Source of the DNA: Mucilaginibacter sp. L3T2-6
GTDB lineage: Bacteria > Bacteroidota > Bacteroidia > Sphingobacteriales > Sphingobacteriaceae
NCBI RefSeq assembly: GCF_030519355.1
Contig: NZ_JAUMKC010000002.1
Span: 124,001 to 188,000, forward strand
Length of the DNA stretch: 64,000 bases
Direction: 5' to 3'
Below, piece after piece: positions 17,383 to 27,489 of the stretch. The stretch's first letter is position 1; each line of letters starts with the position of its first letter. The position numbers and the translations under genes were made by a program. The notes under the pieces were generated by a model, which saw only the letters and a program-made list of their open reading frames with translations, had not been told where the DNA came from and ran no database searches.

Positions 17383-17930
17383 AGCGCCCTTGTCCCCAAA
17401 AGTTGTAATTATAAAGCCGCTAATTTGTTTGATTTTTCATCCGCACAATTGCATATTCACGCATTCGCACATCAATACATCCCCGTTTTTTTTAGTGCCC
17501 CTTGTCCCCCAAATTGGTAATTATAAAGCCGCTAATTTGTTTGATTTTTTCATCCGCACATTTGCATATTCACGCATTCGCACATCAATACATCCCTGTT
17601 TTTTTAGCGCCCTTGGTCCCCCAAAGTGGTAATTATACAGCCACTAATTCGATTGATTTTTTCATCCGCACATTTGCATATTCACCCATCTGCACATCAA
17701 TACATCCCTGTTTTTTTAGCGCCCTTGGTCCCCCAAAGTGGTAATTATACAGCCGCTAATCCGTTTGATTTTTCATCCGCACATTTGCATATTCACGCAT
17801 CCGCACATCAATACATCCCTATTTTTTTAGCGCCCTTGTCCCCCAAAGTGGTAATTATACAGCCGCTAATTCGATTGATTTTTTCATCGGGACATTTGCA
17901 TATTCGCCCATCCGCACATCAAATCATCAT
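17373..17930. repeat. Five tandem 110-113 bp direct repeats
   Basis: Unit starts at 17373, 17483, 17596, 17708 and 17819. Each unit runs from a T-tract plus AGCGCCC, through GGTAATTATAvAGCC and TTTTCATCCGCACA, to GCACATCAATACATCC. Units differ by scattered substitutions and single-base indels. The period is not a multiple of three, so the open frames across it are chance. There are no unique spacers. The array fills the convergent gap between the protease gene and nuoD and touches the nuoD stop. Confidence 0.92.
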
Positions 17931-19123
17931 CTATCCACTTCGCCTAAAACAAAGTCGATGGAGCCAACGATGGCAATCAAGTCTGCAATCATCACCCCTT
18001 TGCTTATTTCGGGAAGTACCGAAAGGTTGTGAAAACTGGGTGCGCGGCATTTTACGCGGGTGGGTATTTCTGACCGGCCGTCAGTCATAAAATAAAATCC
18101 GAGCTCGCCTTTGGCGCCTTCACAGCGCACATAATAGTCCTGGGCCTTCGGAGTAATTTTTCGCGGCATTTTAGCACGAGGGTCAAAATCAGGCGTGCGC
18201 TTTAATTCTTTTTGCAGGCGTGAAAGGCATTGTTCAATTATCTTCAACGATTGCTCAATCTCATCTACACGCACTTTGTACCGGTCCCAGCAATCGCCGG
18301 TACTCCCCATTTCGCCTTTACCGGCAGGTATTTCAAATTCAAGTTCGGGATAAACAGAATAGCCGTCAATGCGCCGCAAATCCCATTTAAGGCCTGACCC
18401 GCGCAGCATTGGCCCGCTGCACCCGTAATTAATCGCAACATCAAGTGGTAATACCCCAACGTTTGCAGTGCGGCTAATGAATACCTGGTTATCGGTTAGC
18501 AACTGATTAAGCTCAACCATCTTAGGCTTAAAATAAGCTACAAACTCGCTGCAGCGTTCTTCAAACCCAACAGGCAGGTCATAAAATAAGCCGCCTACCC
18601 ATATATAGTTATAAAGCATGCGGGAGCCAGAAGCCCATTCCAGCATGCCCATAATATGCTCCCTGTCGCGGAAACACCAGAGGAATGGTGTAAAAGCCCC
18701 GATATCAATGCCGTAAGTGCCGATAGCTATCAGGTGCGACGCAATACGGTTAAGTTCACAAACCAAAACCCTGATATACTCCACCCGTTTCGGAATACCC
18801 TTATCAATGCCCATCATCCGCTCAACGCCCATCACAAACGCATGGCTGTTGTTCATCGAGGCCAAATAGTCGAGCCTGTCTGTAAAAGGAATGGTTTGCT
18901 GGTAGGTTAGCGACTCGGCATGCTTTTCAAAACAACGGTGCAGGTAGCCTATATGGGGGATAACTTCCTTTACAATTTCACCGTCGGTAATTAACTCTAA
19001 ACGCAATACACCGTGCGTAGAGGGGTGTTGCGGCCCCATATTAAGCACCATATCCTCGGTAGCTGCCTCGGCTATCTTCCTGTAGTAGTTATTTAAAGCG
19101 GCGTCGTATTTCGGCTGAGTCAA
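17927..19123 (-). CDS. nuoD: NADH-quinone oxidoreductase subunit D
   Basis: The 49-kDa subunit of complex I, part of the quinone-reduction chamber. Motifs [32 protein letters not shown] and the C-terminal [11 protein letters not shown] are canonical. The exact start is uncertain. A TTG at 19123 (TTG ACT CAG CCG, giving [14 protein letters not shown]) fits family N-termini and lies after a TAAATTTG promoter box; the more upstream TTG at 19177 would sit before that box. About 398 residues. It is separated from nuoC by 400 bp containing a terminator, so it is not in an operon with nuoC. Confidence 0.93.
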   Translation of the reverse strand: MTQPKYDAALNNYYRKIAEAATEDMVLNMGPQHPSTHGVLRLELITDGEIVKEVIPHIGYLHRCFEKHAESLTYQQTIPFTDRLDYLASMNNSHAFVMGVERMMGIDKGIPKRVEYIRVLVCELNRIASHLIAIGTYGIDIGAFTPFLWCFRDREHIMGMLEWASGSRMLYNYIWVGGLFYDLPVGFEERCSEFVAYFKPKMVELNQLLTDNQVFISRTANVGVLPLDVAINYGCSGPMLRGSGLKWDLRRIDGYSVYPELEFEIPAGKGEMGSTGDCWDRYKVRVDEIEQSLKIIEQCLSRLQKELKRTPDFDPRAKMPRKITPKAQDYYVRCEGAKGELGFYFMTDGRSEIPTRVKCRAPSFHNLSVLPEISKGVMIADLIAIVGSIDFVLGEVDR

Positions 19124-19153
19124 GTTAATTCGAATTTCGTATTTGTTTGCGGT

Positions 19154-19161
19154 CAAATTTA
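19154..19161 (-). promoter_or_regulatory. -7 box TAAATTTG for nuoD
   Basis: Exact TAnnTTTG on the minus strand, 30 nt before the proposed TTG start. Confidence 0.5.
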
Positions 19162-19207
19162 ATAAAATCCTATCCAATTGGTCGGCATTAGGTAAATCAG
19201 CTACAAT

Positions 19208-19240
19208 AAAAAACGCCCGCAGTTACTTAAGCTGCGGGCG
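19208..19240 (-). terminator. Terminator between nuoC and nuoD
   Basis: On the minus strand CGCCCGCAG pairs with CTGCGGGCG across CTTAAGTAA and is followed by six T. It would end the pdxH-nuoC transcript upstream of nuoD. The rest of 19241-19528 shows no gene. Confidence 0.8.
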
Positions 19241-19528
19241 ACTGATAAACTATAATTACTCATCCCGAATGGAACTTTCGGGTTTAAATTAAGTTACTGG
19301 TTTTTAATAACAGGGCAGGCCGGTTTTTTAACCATGCTGATCTGCCACGTGTATCATCTTATAACTGTACCTAAAGGCATGAACTGTTAAATTGCTTTAT
19401 TTACCGTTGGACGGTGCAATTATTGGCAATGACAGTTTATACGGGGCCGGGCAAGGAAAAGTTTGAAGCTGGTAGAATTAACTAAGCTGATCGAATTGTT
19501 TACGGATTAAATTTAACCGGCTAAATCC

Positions 19529-20026
19529 TTAATCAATTTTTATGCCTTTATAGTATTCAGCTGTTTTGTAGTCTTTGCGGAGAGGGAAGCCTTCCCAATC
19601 GTCGGGTAACAAGATGCGGCGGAGGTCGGGATGGTTCTCGAAGAAAATACCCGCAAGGTCGTAGGCCTCGCGTTCGTGCCAGTCGGCCGTGCGGTAAATG
19701 TGGCTTATGCTTGGAAATGCAGGCAGGTTATCCGCGCTGCGGTCATTCTCTATGCTTATCTTTAATGTAAGCTGTGTTTTATACGGAATGGAGGCCAGGT
19801 GATAAACCACGCCAAACCGGTTCGCCTCTACGCCATAGTCGACCCCTGTTAAGCTGCTCAGGAAATCGAAATAGGTTTGAGGATTATCGCGCAACTCCAG
19901 GCACACGTCGGCAATGCGGCCGGCTGCTATAAGTAAGGCAGGCTGAAGTCCGCCGGTTTCGTCACCTATGATTACTTCGTCACCGAATTTATCCAGCAAT
20001 AGCTGTTTGATTTCCTCAAAACTCAT
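19529..20026 (-). CDS. nuoC: NADH-quinone oxidoreductase subunit C
   Basis: 165-residue 30-kDa subunit of complex I, in the peripheral arm. The diagnostic segment is ADWHEREAYDLAGIFFENHPDLRRILLPDDWEGFPLRKDY. Its ATG overlaps the pdxH stop by 4 nt (ATGA), so it is translated from the pdxH message. It is followed by a 350-bp gap with a terminator before nuoD. Confidence 0.96.
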   Translation of the reverse strand: MSFEEIKQLLLDKFGDEVIIGDETGGLQPALLIAAGRIADVCLELRDNPQTYFDFLSSLTGVDYGVEANRFGVVYHLASIPYKTQLTLKISIENDRSADNLPAFPSISHIYRTADWHEREAYDLAGIFFENHPDLRRILLPDDWEGFPLRKDYKTAEYYKGIKID

Positions 20027-20670
20027 GGCGCCAGGCGTACTTTTTTCCAGTTTTTGTTATCAATTTTTTTATAAACAATACGGTCGTGCAACCGGCTGGT
20101 GCGGCCCTGCCAGAACTCTATCATTCTCGGCTTTACTATATATCCGCCCCAGAATGAAGGCTTGGGAACCTCTTTATCGTCGTATTCAGCCGCCAGGTCA
20201 TTCCATTTTTTCTCGAGTATTTCACGGCCGGCAATTTCCTGGCTTTGCGGCGAAGCCAATGCGCCTACCTGGCTGCTTTTTGGGCGGGAGTGAAAATATT
20301 TCTCCGATTGTTCCTTGCTTACCTTTTCCAATACGCCTTCAATGCGCACCTGTCTCTCAAGCGACGGCCAGAAGAAGGTAAGCGCGCAAACCGGATTTTT
20401 AGCTATTTCTTTTCCTTTACGGCTGAGGTAATTGGTATAAAACACAAATCCATCCGGGTAAATTCCTTTCAGCAAAACGATCCTGGCCGACGGCCGGCCG
20501 TCGGATGTTGCGGTCGCCAGGTTCATAGCATTAAACTCTGGTTCCTTAGCAGCTTCCGCTTCGGCAAACCATGCCTCAAATTGTTTTATGGGATCGGCCT
20601 TGGTATTATTTTCCGATAGCGAGCTGGCGGTATAATCCGCCCGAAGATTTTCTATTTTTTGCTGGTCCAT
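20023..20670 (-). CDS. pdxH: Pyridoxamine 5'-phosphate oxidase
   Basis: 215 residues. FMN-dependent enzyme that oxidises pyridoxamine or pyridoxine phosphate to PLP. The C-terminal signature EFWQGRTSRLHDRIVYKK and the segments ARIVLLKGI and SRKGKEIAKNP fit PdxH well. Ends in an ATGA overlap with nuoC. A near-consensus -7 box (TACCTTCG) lies 5 nt before the ATG. Confidence 0.95.
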   Translation of the reverse strand: MDQQKIENLRADYTASSLSENNTKADPIKQFEAWFAEAEAAKEPEFNAMNLATATSDGRPSARIVLLKGIYPDGFVFYTNYLSRKGKEIAKNPVCALTFFWPSLERQVRIEGVLEKVSKEQSEKYFHSRPKSSQVGALASPQSQEIAGREILEKKWNDLAAEYDDKEVPKPSFWGGYIVKPRMIEFWQGRTSRLHDRIVYKKIDNKNWKKVRLAP

Positions 20671-20849
20671 TGATGCGAAGGTACGGTTTTTAAGGACATT
20701 AAGGGTTAGAGATCAGACCTTAGTTTAAAAGGTTACACAAGAAAAACCTTCCGCAGCCGTTTATAAGTACCGCTAAAAAATTTCATTTCAATTTCAGTAA
20801 ATGAACATATTTTTAGGATACTTGTTATATTAAACAAAAATTAACCCGC

Positions 20850-21416
20850 ATGCTAAGTTCTATTTCGGCTGCCGCAGGGCGCCTGTTGATATCTGAACCT
20901 TTTATGATGGACCCTAACTTTAAGCGGTCTGTTATTTTATTGACGGAATATTCTGAAGCGGGCGCTATGGGTTTTATACTGAACCACGCAAGCGAATACA
21001 TGCTCGGCGACCTGCTGCCTGACCTTTCTTATTCCGAGATCCCGGTATTTATAGGCGGCCCGGTTTCCGGCAATACCCTGCATTTTATACATCGCTGCCC
21101 CGAAAAGATTGAGGACGGCGTTGAAATAGCCGACGGGATTTTTTGGGGAGGGGACTTTGAAACTGTTAAAGAGTTGATCACCAGCTATTCTCTCAATGCT
21201 GACGAGATACGTTTCTTTACAGGTTATTCCGGCTGGACGCCCCAGCAATTGGACAACGAGATAAAGGAAGACAGCTGGATAGTGGCCAACCAGCTGAATC
21301 CGGATACCATTTTCTCGCCGAATGATGAGAATAGCCTTTGGCGCGAAGTAGTTATTGGTTTAGGGCAGCGTTATGCGCATATTGCCAATTTTCCGGAAAA
21401 TCCTTCGTTGAATTAA
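20850..21416 (+). CDS. YqgE/AlgH family protein
   Basis: 188 residues matching the UPF0301 family: GRLLISEPFMMDPNFKRSVILL, AMGFILNH, FIGGPV and FTGYSGWTPQQLDNEI. The biochemical function of the family is not settled. It is a stand-alone gene convergent with purE. Confidence 0.93.
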   Translation: MLSSISAAAGRLLISEPFMMDPNFKRSVILLTEYSEAGAMGFILNHASEYMLGDLLPDLSYSEIPVFIGGPVSGNTLHFIHRCPEKIEDGVEIADGIFWGGDFETVKELITSYSLNADEIRFFTGYSGWTPQQLDNEIKEDSWIVANQLNPDTIFSPNDENSLWREVVIGLGQRYAHIANFPENPSLN

Positions 21417-21475
21417 AACTGGCCAAGTGAGTGCTCAAGTGAACCAACTGATCGCTGGTCTCTGATTAACTGTCT

Positions 21476-21967
21476 CTATTTCTCCATTTCCTTTGCAGAC
21501 TCTTCAACCTTTTTCTTTAAATCTTCCTTAAAAGCTATAAGGTTATTTACAATTTGCTCGTCGGCGGTAGAAATTATCTGCGCAGCCAAAATACCTGCGT
21601 TTTTTGCGGCGTTAAGCGCTACAGTTGCAACGGGAATACCGTTCGGCATTTGGAGGATAGATAAGATAGAATCCCACCCATCGATGGAATTACTTGATTT
21701 TACAGGAACGCCAATTACCGGCAAATGCGTTAAAGATGCTACCATGCCTGGCAAATGCGCAGCACCGCCGGCTCCTGCGATGATAACCTTTAAGCCACGG
21801 CCGGCCGCCTCACGGGCGTAGGTAAACATACGGTCGGGCGTGCGATGGGCTGATACCACCGTTATTTCGTATGCAACACCTAATTCTTTTAAAACATCGG
21901 CAGCATCCTGCATTACATTCAGGTCTGACTTGCTGCCCATTATTATGCCAACTTTTGGATTACTCAT
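21476..21967 (-). CDS. purE: N5-carboxyaminoimidazole ribonucleotide mutase
   Basis: 163 residues. Class I PurE of purine synthesis, converting N5-CAIR to CAIR. Motifs [25 protein letters not shown] (catalytic His) and [15 protein letters not shown] are intact. A C-terminal tail of about 10 Lys/Glu-rich residues follows. It lies directly downstream of purK in the same direction, 98 bp apart. Confidence 0.97.
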   Translation of the reverse strand: MSNPKVGIIMGSKSDLNVMQDAADVLKELGVAYEITVVSAHRTPDRMFTYAREAAGRGLKVIIAGAGGAAHLPGMVASLTHLPVIGVPVKSSNSIDGWDSILSILQMPNGIPVATVALNAAKNAGILAAQIISTADEQIVNNLIAFKEDLKKKVEESAKEMEK

Positions 21968-22065
21968 CTTTATATCTTTTTGTCAACCTCGCCGCAATAC
22001 TTATCGGTGGTGTAAGACGACGAAATTGCTTCGCTATCGCTATCCATGACAAGATTTATATTTAT

Positions 22066-23205
22066 TTAACTAATTACCTTCAACGTTTGCTGCACAAACC
22101 TGGCCTTTTCAATCGCCTTTTCCCTGTCTGCATCAACAATAGTTACATGCCCCATCTTTCGGAAAGGCTTGGTAAGCGCCTTGCCGTATAAATGTATATA
22201 CACACCGTGGCATTTCAGTACTTTTTCAATGCCCTCGTAAACGGCAGGGCCCTCGTACCCGGCTTCGCCAAGCACATTCACCATAATGGCATTGTTCAGG
22301 CAGGCGGTATCGCCCAATGGCTGGTTGAATATCGCCCTTAAATGCTGTTCAAATTGCGAGACCACGTTGCCCTCAATACTTTGATGACCGCTGTTATGCG
22401 GTCGGGGCGCAAGCTCGTTCACCAATATTTTGCCATTCTTGTCCAAAAACATCTCAACCGCCAGCAAACCAACAATCTTTAAATCCTGTGCAATTTTAGT
22501 GGCTATCTGTGCCGCGTCCTGCTGTATTTCAAAAGGCAATGTTGATGGCGATATCAAAAACTCCACCAGGTTGGCCTGGGGGTTAAATTCCATTTCAACC
22601 AGGGGAAAGGTTTTTATTTCGCCGCTCTCGTTGCGGGCTACAATAACAGCTATTTCTTTTTCAAAATCAATCCAGCGCTCAATTAAACTTGGCTCCCTGA
22701 ATGCGCCGTCGAGATAACTTTCATCAATTACTTTATATACGCCTTTGCCATCGTAGCCGTCTTTTCTTAATTTTTGAATATACGGGAATGGGATGTGGCT
22801 TTCCTTCAACTGCTGAGCCGATGATATAACCTGGAAGTCTGCAGTGGGAATATTATTCTCTTTAAAGAATTGCTTTTGCGTGCCTTTGTCCTGTATCAGC
22901 CTGATAATACGGGGCTGCGGATAAACCAGCACGCCTTCGCGTTCAAGCTGTTCCAAAGCGTCCACGTTCACTTTCTCAATTTCGATGGTGAGCATGTCCA
23001 CCTTTTTACCGAAATTATAAACGGTTTCATAATCACCGAGTGATCCCACAATGAATTCATCGCATAGTTTGCGGCATGGGGCTTCCCGGTCGGGGTCGAG
23101 CACCTTAATGGTAACGTTATAATTTATGGCCTGTTGAATCAGCATGCGGCCTAACTGTCCGCCGCCTAAAATTCCGAGTTTAAGGTCTCCGTAAAATGCT
23201 TTCAT
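22066..23205 (-). CDS. purK: N5-carboxyaminoimidazole ribonucleotide synthase
   Basis: 379-residue ATP-grasp enzyme that makes N5-CAIR from AIR, bicarbonate and ATP; PurE uses its product. It starts KLGILGGGQLGRMLIQQA and has the ATP-grasp segments KLRKDGYDGKGVYKV and VNELAPRPHNSGHQSIEG. Forms a purK-purE unit. Confidence 0.97.
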   Translation of the reverse strand: MKAFYGDLKLGILGGGQLGRMLIQQAINYNVTIKVLDPDREAPCRKLCDEFIVGSLGDYETVYNFGKKVDMLTIEIEKVNVDALEQLEREGVLVYPQPRIIRLIQDKGTQKQFFKENNIPTADFQVISSAQQLKESHIPFPYIQKLRKDGYDGKGVYKVIDESYLDGAFREPSLIERWIDFEKEIAVIVARNESGEIKTFPLVEMEFNPQANLVEFLISPSTLPFEIQQDAAQIATKIAQDLKIVGLLAVEMFLDKNGKILVNELAPRPHNSGHQSIEGNVVSQFEQHLRAIFNQPLGDTACLNNAIMVNVLGEAGYEGPAVYEGIEKVLKCHGVYIHLYGKALTKPFRKMGHVTIVDADREKAIEKARFVQQTLKVIS

Positions 23206-23246
23206 TGTTGGTGGTGCAAGTTTAGCCTAAATCTTTTAAAAAGGCA

Positions 23247-23645
23247 TTAAAGGTTAGGGTTACTTTTTCGCCATTTTGATAATTTGCTGTAAAACACAGC
23301 GTGAACTACAAAAAATATCCCGCCTATCATTAAGTAAGCAACAATGTCTTTATGGCTAAGCGGCATGGTCAGGGCAGTTAGCACAAACGCTAATGGTCCG
23401 GCAAAATACAGGAACAGGCGTACCGGAGCTTTTTCCCACATCGAGGGATATGACAGGATCATCGAAGGTGATGCCATCATCACCAGTATTCCGTTTAAAA
23501 AAAGAGCCGCAATACAAATTTTGGGGAGCGCTTCGCTGAAGTTTCCGGTTTGGTTAATAGCGTGCATGATACTAAGACCGGCGATAGATACCAGTACAGA
23601 AAAAAGATAGGTTTTAAAAAGATTGATCAGTATTGCTTTACCCAT
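23247..23645 (-). CDS. Four-helix membrane protein of unknown function
   Basis: 132 residues from the ATG at 23645 (MGKAILIN); an upstream ATG at 23666 is also open. Four hydrophobic helices at about 10-30, 42-60, 75-95 and 103-122, with a Lys/Arg-rich C-terminus (SKLSKWRKSNPN). I do not recognise the family. It lies 41 bp upstream of purK in the same direction and may share its transcript. Confidence 0.65.
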   Translation of the reverse strand: MGKAILINLFKTYLFSVLVSIAGLSIMHAINQTGNFSEALPKICIAALFLNGILVMMASPSMILSYPSMWEKAPVRLFLYFAGPLAFVLTALTMPLSHKDIVAYLMIGGIFFVVHAVFYSKLSKWRKSNPNL

Positions 23646-23789
23646 GATTGAACAAAATAAAAACAAATTTCATGATTTTTGTTCAGCTATTAAGGCCCGG
23701 AGTTAAAATATTGCTGTTTGATTGCAGGCAGTTATAACGAATCTGAACCCATAGATCGCGTCCAGGTCTGCTAATAATGCGTAAAAAGC

Positions 23790-23797
23790 TATATTTG
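23790..23797 (+). promoter_or_regulatory. -7 box TATATTTG for icd
   Basis: Exact TAnnTTTG, 28 nt before the ATG. TCTG lies 19 nt upstream as a weak -33. Confidence 0.55.
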
Positions 23798-23825
23798 CGC
23801 CAGTTTTACCTTAAGGTTCTTTATA

Positions 23826-25283
23826 ATGAAAACTAAAATAGCCGTAGCCAACGGCGATGGCATAGGGCCGGAGATAATGCAGGCCGTTCTTAAAATTTTT
23901 GAAGCTGCTGATGTTCCCCTGGAATATGAGTTTGTCGAAATGGGCAAGTCATTTTTTGACGCGGGCCATTCAACCGGAATGACGCCGGCAGCAAAAGAAA
24001 CGATCGAAAATTTGGGTATCCTGTTTAAAGGGCCTATGGAAACCCCAAAAGGCAAAGGCGTTAAGAGTATTAACGTAACCGCCCGCAAGGTTTGGAATAC
24101 GTACGCAAATCAGCGCGATTTCCGCACACTTAATGGCGTGCAAACCGTTTTCTCAAAAGCGGGGATACCGATTAACCTCACCATCATCCGCGAAAATATA
24201 GAAGATACGTATGGTGGCATCGAACACCTGTTAACGTATGATGTTGCCGTAGGCCGCAGGATCATAACCCGGCCGGGTTCGGCCCAGGTAATCCGCTATG
24301 CCTTCGAAATGGCACGCCGCAAGGGCTATACAAAACTGGCCTGTGCGCATAAGGCCAATATCATGAAACTGACCGATGGTATGTTTTTGGAGACCTTCCA
24401 GGAAATTGCAAAAGAATACCCGGACATTCAATCGTCAGATATCATCGTGGATGACCTTTGTATGAAGCTGGTAACCCAGCCGCAAAACTTCCAGGCTATT
24501 GTGCTCACTAACCTGCAGGGCGATATCGTTTCTGATTTATGCGCCGGACTGGTTGGCGGGCTTGGTTTTGCGCCGTCGGCCAATATTGGTGATAATATAT
24601 CTATTTTCGAAGCTGTGCACGGTACCGCGCCTGATATTATGGGTAAAGGAATTGCTAACCCAACCGCTCTGCTGCTATCAGGTATACTGATGCTGCGATA
24701 TATGGGTTTAACTGCCAGCGCTGCCAAAATTGAAAATGCATTGCTTTACACATTGGAACAGGGGGTACATACCGGCGACTTTGGTGATAAAGCCACAGCA
24801 TCAGTAAATACTAGTGGTTTTGCCGATGCTGTAATTGGCAACCTGGGAAAAAAGCCCGCTAACGGGCAGGTTGAAGGGCAACCGGATATCGAAGTCAGCG
24901 CCACTCATAATCATCTCGAGAAAAATAAGCTTACCGCTACCACAGGTGTCAAAGAAGAAATGGTAGGGGTAGACGTTTTTGTTGAAACTGGTGATTTGCA
25001 GCCCGCTGAACTGGCCGAACTTGCCAAAAAGCGGCTGACCGAAAACTTTAACCTGGTAATGATATCTAACCGGGGCACCCAGGTTTGGCCCACAGGCTCA
25101 ATCTATACAGAATTAGTTAACGAGTACCGCGTGCGTTTTGAAAAGAAACCGGGTACGACCGTTACCCAAAAAGAACTGCTGCATATTGCTGCTGATTTTT
25201 CGGAAGATGCCAAGGTATGCTCCGTTGAATTTTTGATGAAGTTCGGTGATAAGATAGGCTACACGCTGGCACAGGGACAGTAG
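23826..25283 (+). CDS. icd: Isocitrate dehydrogenase (NADP+ type)
   Basis: 485 residues. The core has [14 protein letters not shown], a substrate Arg/Tyr region ([15 protein letters not shown]), [13 protein letters not shown] and [25 protein letters not shown]. After the catalytic core there is an extension of about 130 residues with [23 protein letters not shown] and SNRGTQVWP. That tail is typical of the long Thermus/Rickettsia-like IDH type rather than the 416-residue E. coli enzyme. It makes 2-oxoglutarate in the TCA cycle. Single gene with its own promoter and terminator. NADP preference is assumed from the family. Confidence 0.93.
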   Translation: MKTKIAVANGDGIGPEIMQAVLKIFEAADVPLEYEFVEMGKSFFDAGHSTGMTPAAKETIENLGILFKGPMETPKGKGVKSINVTARKVWNTYANQRDFRTLNGVQTVFSKAGIPINLTIIRENIEDTYGGIEHLLTYDVAVGRRIITRPGSAQVIRYAFEMARRKGYTKLACAHKANIMKLTDGMFLETFQEIAKEYPDIQSSDIIVDDLCMKLVTQPQNFQAIVLTNLQGDIVSDLCAGLVGGLGFAPSANIGDNISIFEAVHGTAPDIMGKGIANPTALLLSGILMLRYMGLTASAAKIENALLYTLEQGVHTGDFGDKATASVNTSGFADAVIGNLGKKPANGQVEGQPDIEVSATHNHLEKNKLTATTGVKEEMVGVDVFVETGDLQPAELAELAKKRLTENFNLVMISNRGTQVWPTGSIYTELVNEYRVRFEKKPGTTVTQKELLHIAADFSEDAKVCSVEFLMKFGDKIGYTLAQGQ

Positions 25284-25313
25284 GGGAGGCCGGAGTCTGT
25301 AGTCTAAAGCGGC

Positions 25314-25353
25314 AGAGAGAGATTTTAACAACTGTTAAAATCTCTCTCTTTTT
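25314..25353. terminator. Terminator after icd
   Basis: AGAGAGAGATTTTAACA pairs fully with TGTTAAAATCTCTCTCT, followed by TTTT. The next gene starts 28 nt later. Confidence 0.85.
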
Positions 25354-25380
25354 ATAGCTGCGGATTGCTAATTTTAAAGC

Positions 25381-25989
25381 ATGGATGACCAGATAATTGT
25401 TGAGATACCCTCTTTTATTCAAGGTAAAGCAGCAAAAAGGCTAACGTTCACTAATAAAGGCCTGAAAATCGAAAAACTTAATAGCTTTGACCCGGAAGTC
25501 TTTATTGCTGCCGAAAAGATAGCTGCTTTCAGATTCGGTGTTTCGGCAATGCGCGGCTATGCATTTATTATTGGCCGCAGACATTTCATCGAACTCAAAG
25601 ACTTGGACGGTAACGTTTATAAAATCCAGTTCACAAGCTATTACGGTATCAGGCGTGATGTATATACCAAGGTATGGTCTGAGATCATTACGCAGTTATG
25701 GAATTATTATTTTAGGGGGATATGCAGCGGGCAATTCCAGCTCTATAAAAAATTACAGGTATTTGATTTTGCCGGTATCGAATTTTTATACGACGGCGTC
25801 AGATGGGACAAAAAGAATAAGCTGTTGTGGCACGAACTTGCTCTAAGCCGGTACAGAACGTATTTTACAATTCATCATCACGAAAACCCGAAACAATATA
25901 AAAGCTTTAGCTTTGCGAGTGATTGGAATGCTTTACTATTGCAGGAACTGCTAATGCAAATAATAACTTTGATAAAAGATGCTGAATAA
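25381..25989 (+). CDS. Hypothetical protein, possible PH-like fold
   Basis: 202 residues, soluble, no signal peptide. Strand-rich sequence with segments such as RLTFTNKGLKIEKL, IAAFRFGVSAMRGYAFIIG and FIELKDLDGNVYKIQF. The alternation suggests one or two PH-like beta domains, but this is my impression only. Rich in aromatic residues. Convergent with the next gene, leaving 1 bp between stops. Confidence 0.6.
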   Translation: MDDQIIVEIPSFIQGKAAKRLTFTNKGLKIEKLNSFDPEVFIAAEKIAAFRFGVSAMRGYAFIIGRRHFIELKDLDGNVYKIQFTSYYGIRRDVYTKVWSEIITQLWNYYFRGICSGQFQLYKKLQVFDFAGIEFLYDGVRWDKKNKLLWHELALSRYRTYFTIHHHENPKQYKSFSFASDWNALLLQELLMQIITLIKDAE

Positions 25990-25990
25990 A

Positions 25991-26464
25991 TTATTTCGTT
26001 CGGTTTCTGTCAGCCACCAATGCGACGGGCAATCCAATACATATGATCAGGATTCCCATTCCGATGAGTATTGGCGCTAAATGTTTAAATGGCGCGGGCC
26101 CGATCTTACTCAGCGGAACAACCACCAGGTTCATAAAAAACCATGTTACTATGCCATAGGCGCAGGCTATAATGTATTTATTGCGAAATATCCTGTAAAA
26201 CAACGGATAAGCGAAATAAAACACCGTAGTAAATCCTGTCGCTATGAGGTAGTGGAATGTCAATCCCCATAAAACCATATCAGAACCCGACTGAAATGCA
26301 GCTTTGCCGAATACGCCGCTGGCAATATATTGAAAAATTACCGCCGGTGGCACTTTATGCGACCAGATGATGGCGGCAATGGCATCAAGCGTGCCGGCAA
26401 CCAGGCCGGTTAAAAATATTTTCAGAAAAACAGGTTTGCGGCGAGGAGTAGTAGCTATCGACAT
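25991..26464 (-). CDS. Four-helix membrane protein of unknown function
   Basis: 157 residues with four hydrophobic helices (about 17-36, 62-85, 97-116, 125-150). The first contains GLVAGTLDAIAAIIW and the loop has HKVPPAVIFQYIASGVFGKAAF, a pattern I associate with conserved YagU/DUF1440-like membrane proteins. Positively charged N-terminus. Function unknown. Confidence 0.65.
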   Translation of the reverse strand: MSIATTPRRKPVFLKIFLTGLVAGTLDAIAAIIWSHKVPPAVIFQYIASGVFGKAAFQSGSDMVLWGLTFHYLIATGFTTVFYFAYPLFYRIFRNKYIIACAYGIVTWFFMNLVVVPLSKIGPAPFKHLAPILIGMGILIICIGLPVALVADRNRTK

Positions 26465-26740
26465 TGTTACAAAACTGGCGTTAATCTAAGGCAATTTTAT
26501 TTGCTAAAAACATGTTGAATTATTTATTTACGGCTTGTTTTTCCATATTAAAAGAAAAATAAACACGTTGTTTAAGGCTATATTCATTATATTATCAAAA
26601 TAGTTTTTTTAATTTCTTTAAAACTATAAAGTGTAATTAATGGTTATTTAGTCTCTTGTTAACGGCACGGTTCCATTTTTTTGGATGTGAAGCGCCATTA
26701 CAAAGAAGGAAACTATTTCTAATTAAACATATATTAAAAC
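26465..26740. other. Non-coding region upstream of the fasciclin gene
   Basis: 276 bp, very AT-rich, divergent promoter region. No exact TAnnTTTG box found near the ATG at 26741, and no ORF. Confidence 0.5.
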
Positions 26741-27352
26741 ATGAAAAAATCAATTGTATTTGTTGCCGCTGTAGTAATAGGATTAATGTCAACCAATGTA
26801 TTTGCCCAAACCACGCCGGCCACCCCTAAGCCGGCAACACCTCCCGCGCAACCAACAACCACTCCGGCACAACAGCCTGCTGCCACAACTGCGCCGGCAG
26901 CTGCTGATTCGGTTAAAAACGTTGAGGCTACCTTAGCTAACGTGGCCGATTTAACCAGCCTGGTTGGAGCTATAAAGGCCGCTAAAGTTGATTCAGCTTT
27001 AATGGGCCCTGGTCCTTTCACTGTATTTGCTCCTGACAACGCTGCATTTAGCGCCATCCCCAAAGAAAAACTGGACAGCCTGATGAAAGACCCCGTTAAG
27101 CTTGCTAAACTGGTAAATGCCCACGTAATTGCAGGTAAATACGACAAAGCCGGAATTATTAAGGCCTTAACTAATGCACAGAGAACTGCTGTTTTGAAAA
27201 CCGTAGACGGACAAACGATAACCATATCTGTGGTTGATAAAAAATTGCAGTTAAAAGATGCTGACGGCAATACTGCTCAGGTAACTTCGTTTGATACACC
27301 CGCCACCAATGGCGTGATCCATGGCATCAACGGCGTTCTGATGTATAAGTAA
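26741..27352 (+). CDS. Secreted fasciclin (FAS1) domain protein
   Basis: 203 residues. A signal peptide (ends near VFAQ, residue 23), then a Pro/Thr/Ala-rich linker to about residue 60, then one FAS1 domain. FAS1 hallmarks are GPFTVFAPDNAAFSAIP (H1 region) and the closing NGVIHGINGVLM. FAS1 proteins are adhesion or matrix-binding modules exported to the envelope. A terminator follows. Confidence 0.92.
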   Translation: MKKSIVFVAAVVIGLMSTNVFAQTTPATPKPATPPAQPTTTPAQQPAATTAPAAADSVKNVEATLANVADLTSLVGAIKAAKVDSALMGPGPFTVFAPDNAAFSAIPKEKLDSLMKDPVKLAKLVNAHVIAGKYDKAGIIKALTNAQRTAVLKTVDGQTITISVVDKKLQLKDADGNTAQVTSFDTPATNGVIHGINGVLMYK

Positions 27353-27377
27353 GCTTATAAATAAATCTTTTAAAAAT

Positions 27378-27407
27378 AAAGCCCGGTCTGGAAACAAGCC
27401 GGGCTTT
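27378..27407 (+). terminator. Terminator after the fasciclin gene
   Basis: AAAGCCCGG pairs with CCGGGCTTT across 12 nt. T-tract is short, so confidence is moderate. Confidence 0.65.
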
Positions 27408-27489
27408 GTTGATTAATAACGATATTGACGGCCGCGGAGCTGTATTTTGTTATAATACCGGGGCGTCACAATTTTTTTGGCCGGGTTAC

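Noticed and set aside
17373..17930. CRISPR array
   Set aside because: Units are long, adjacent and lack unique spacers; no cas genes nearby.
17390..18090. Several open frames over the tandem repeat array
   Set aside because: The repeat period of 110-113 bp is not a multiple of three, units carry single-base indels, and the last frame runs into nuoD on the other strand.
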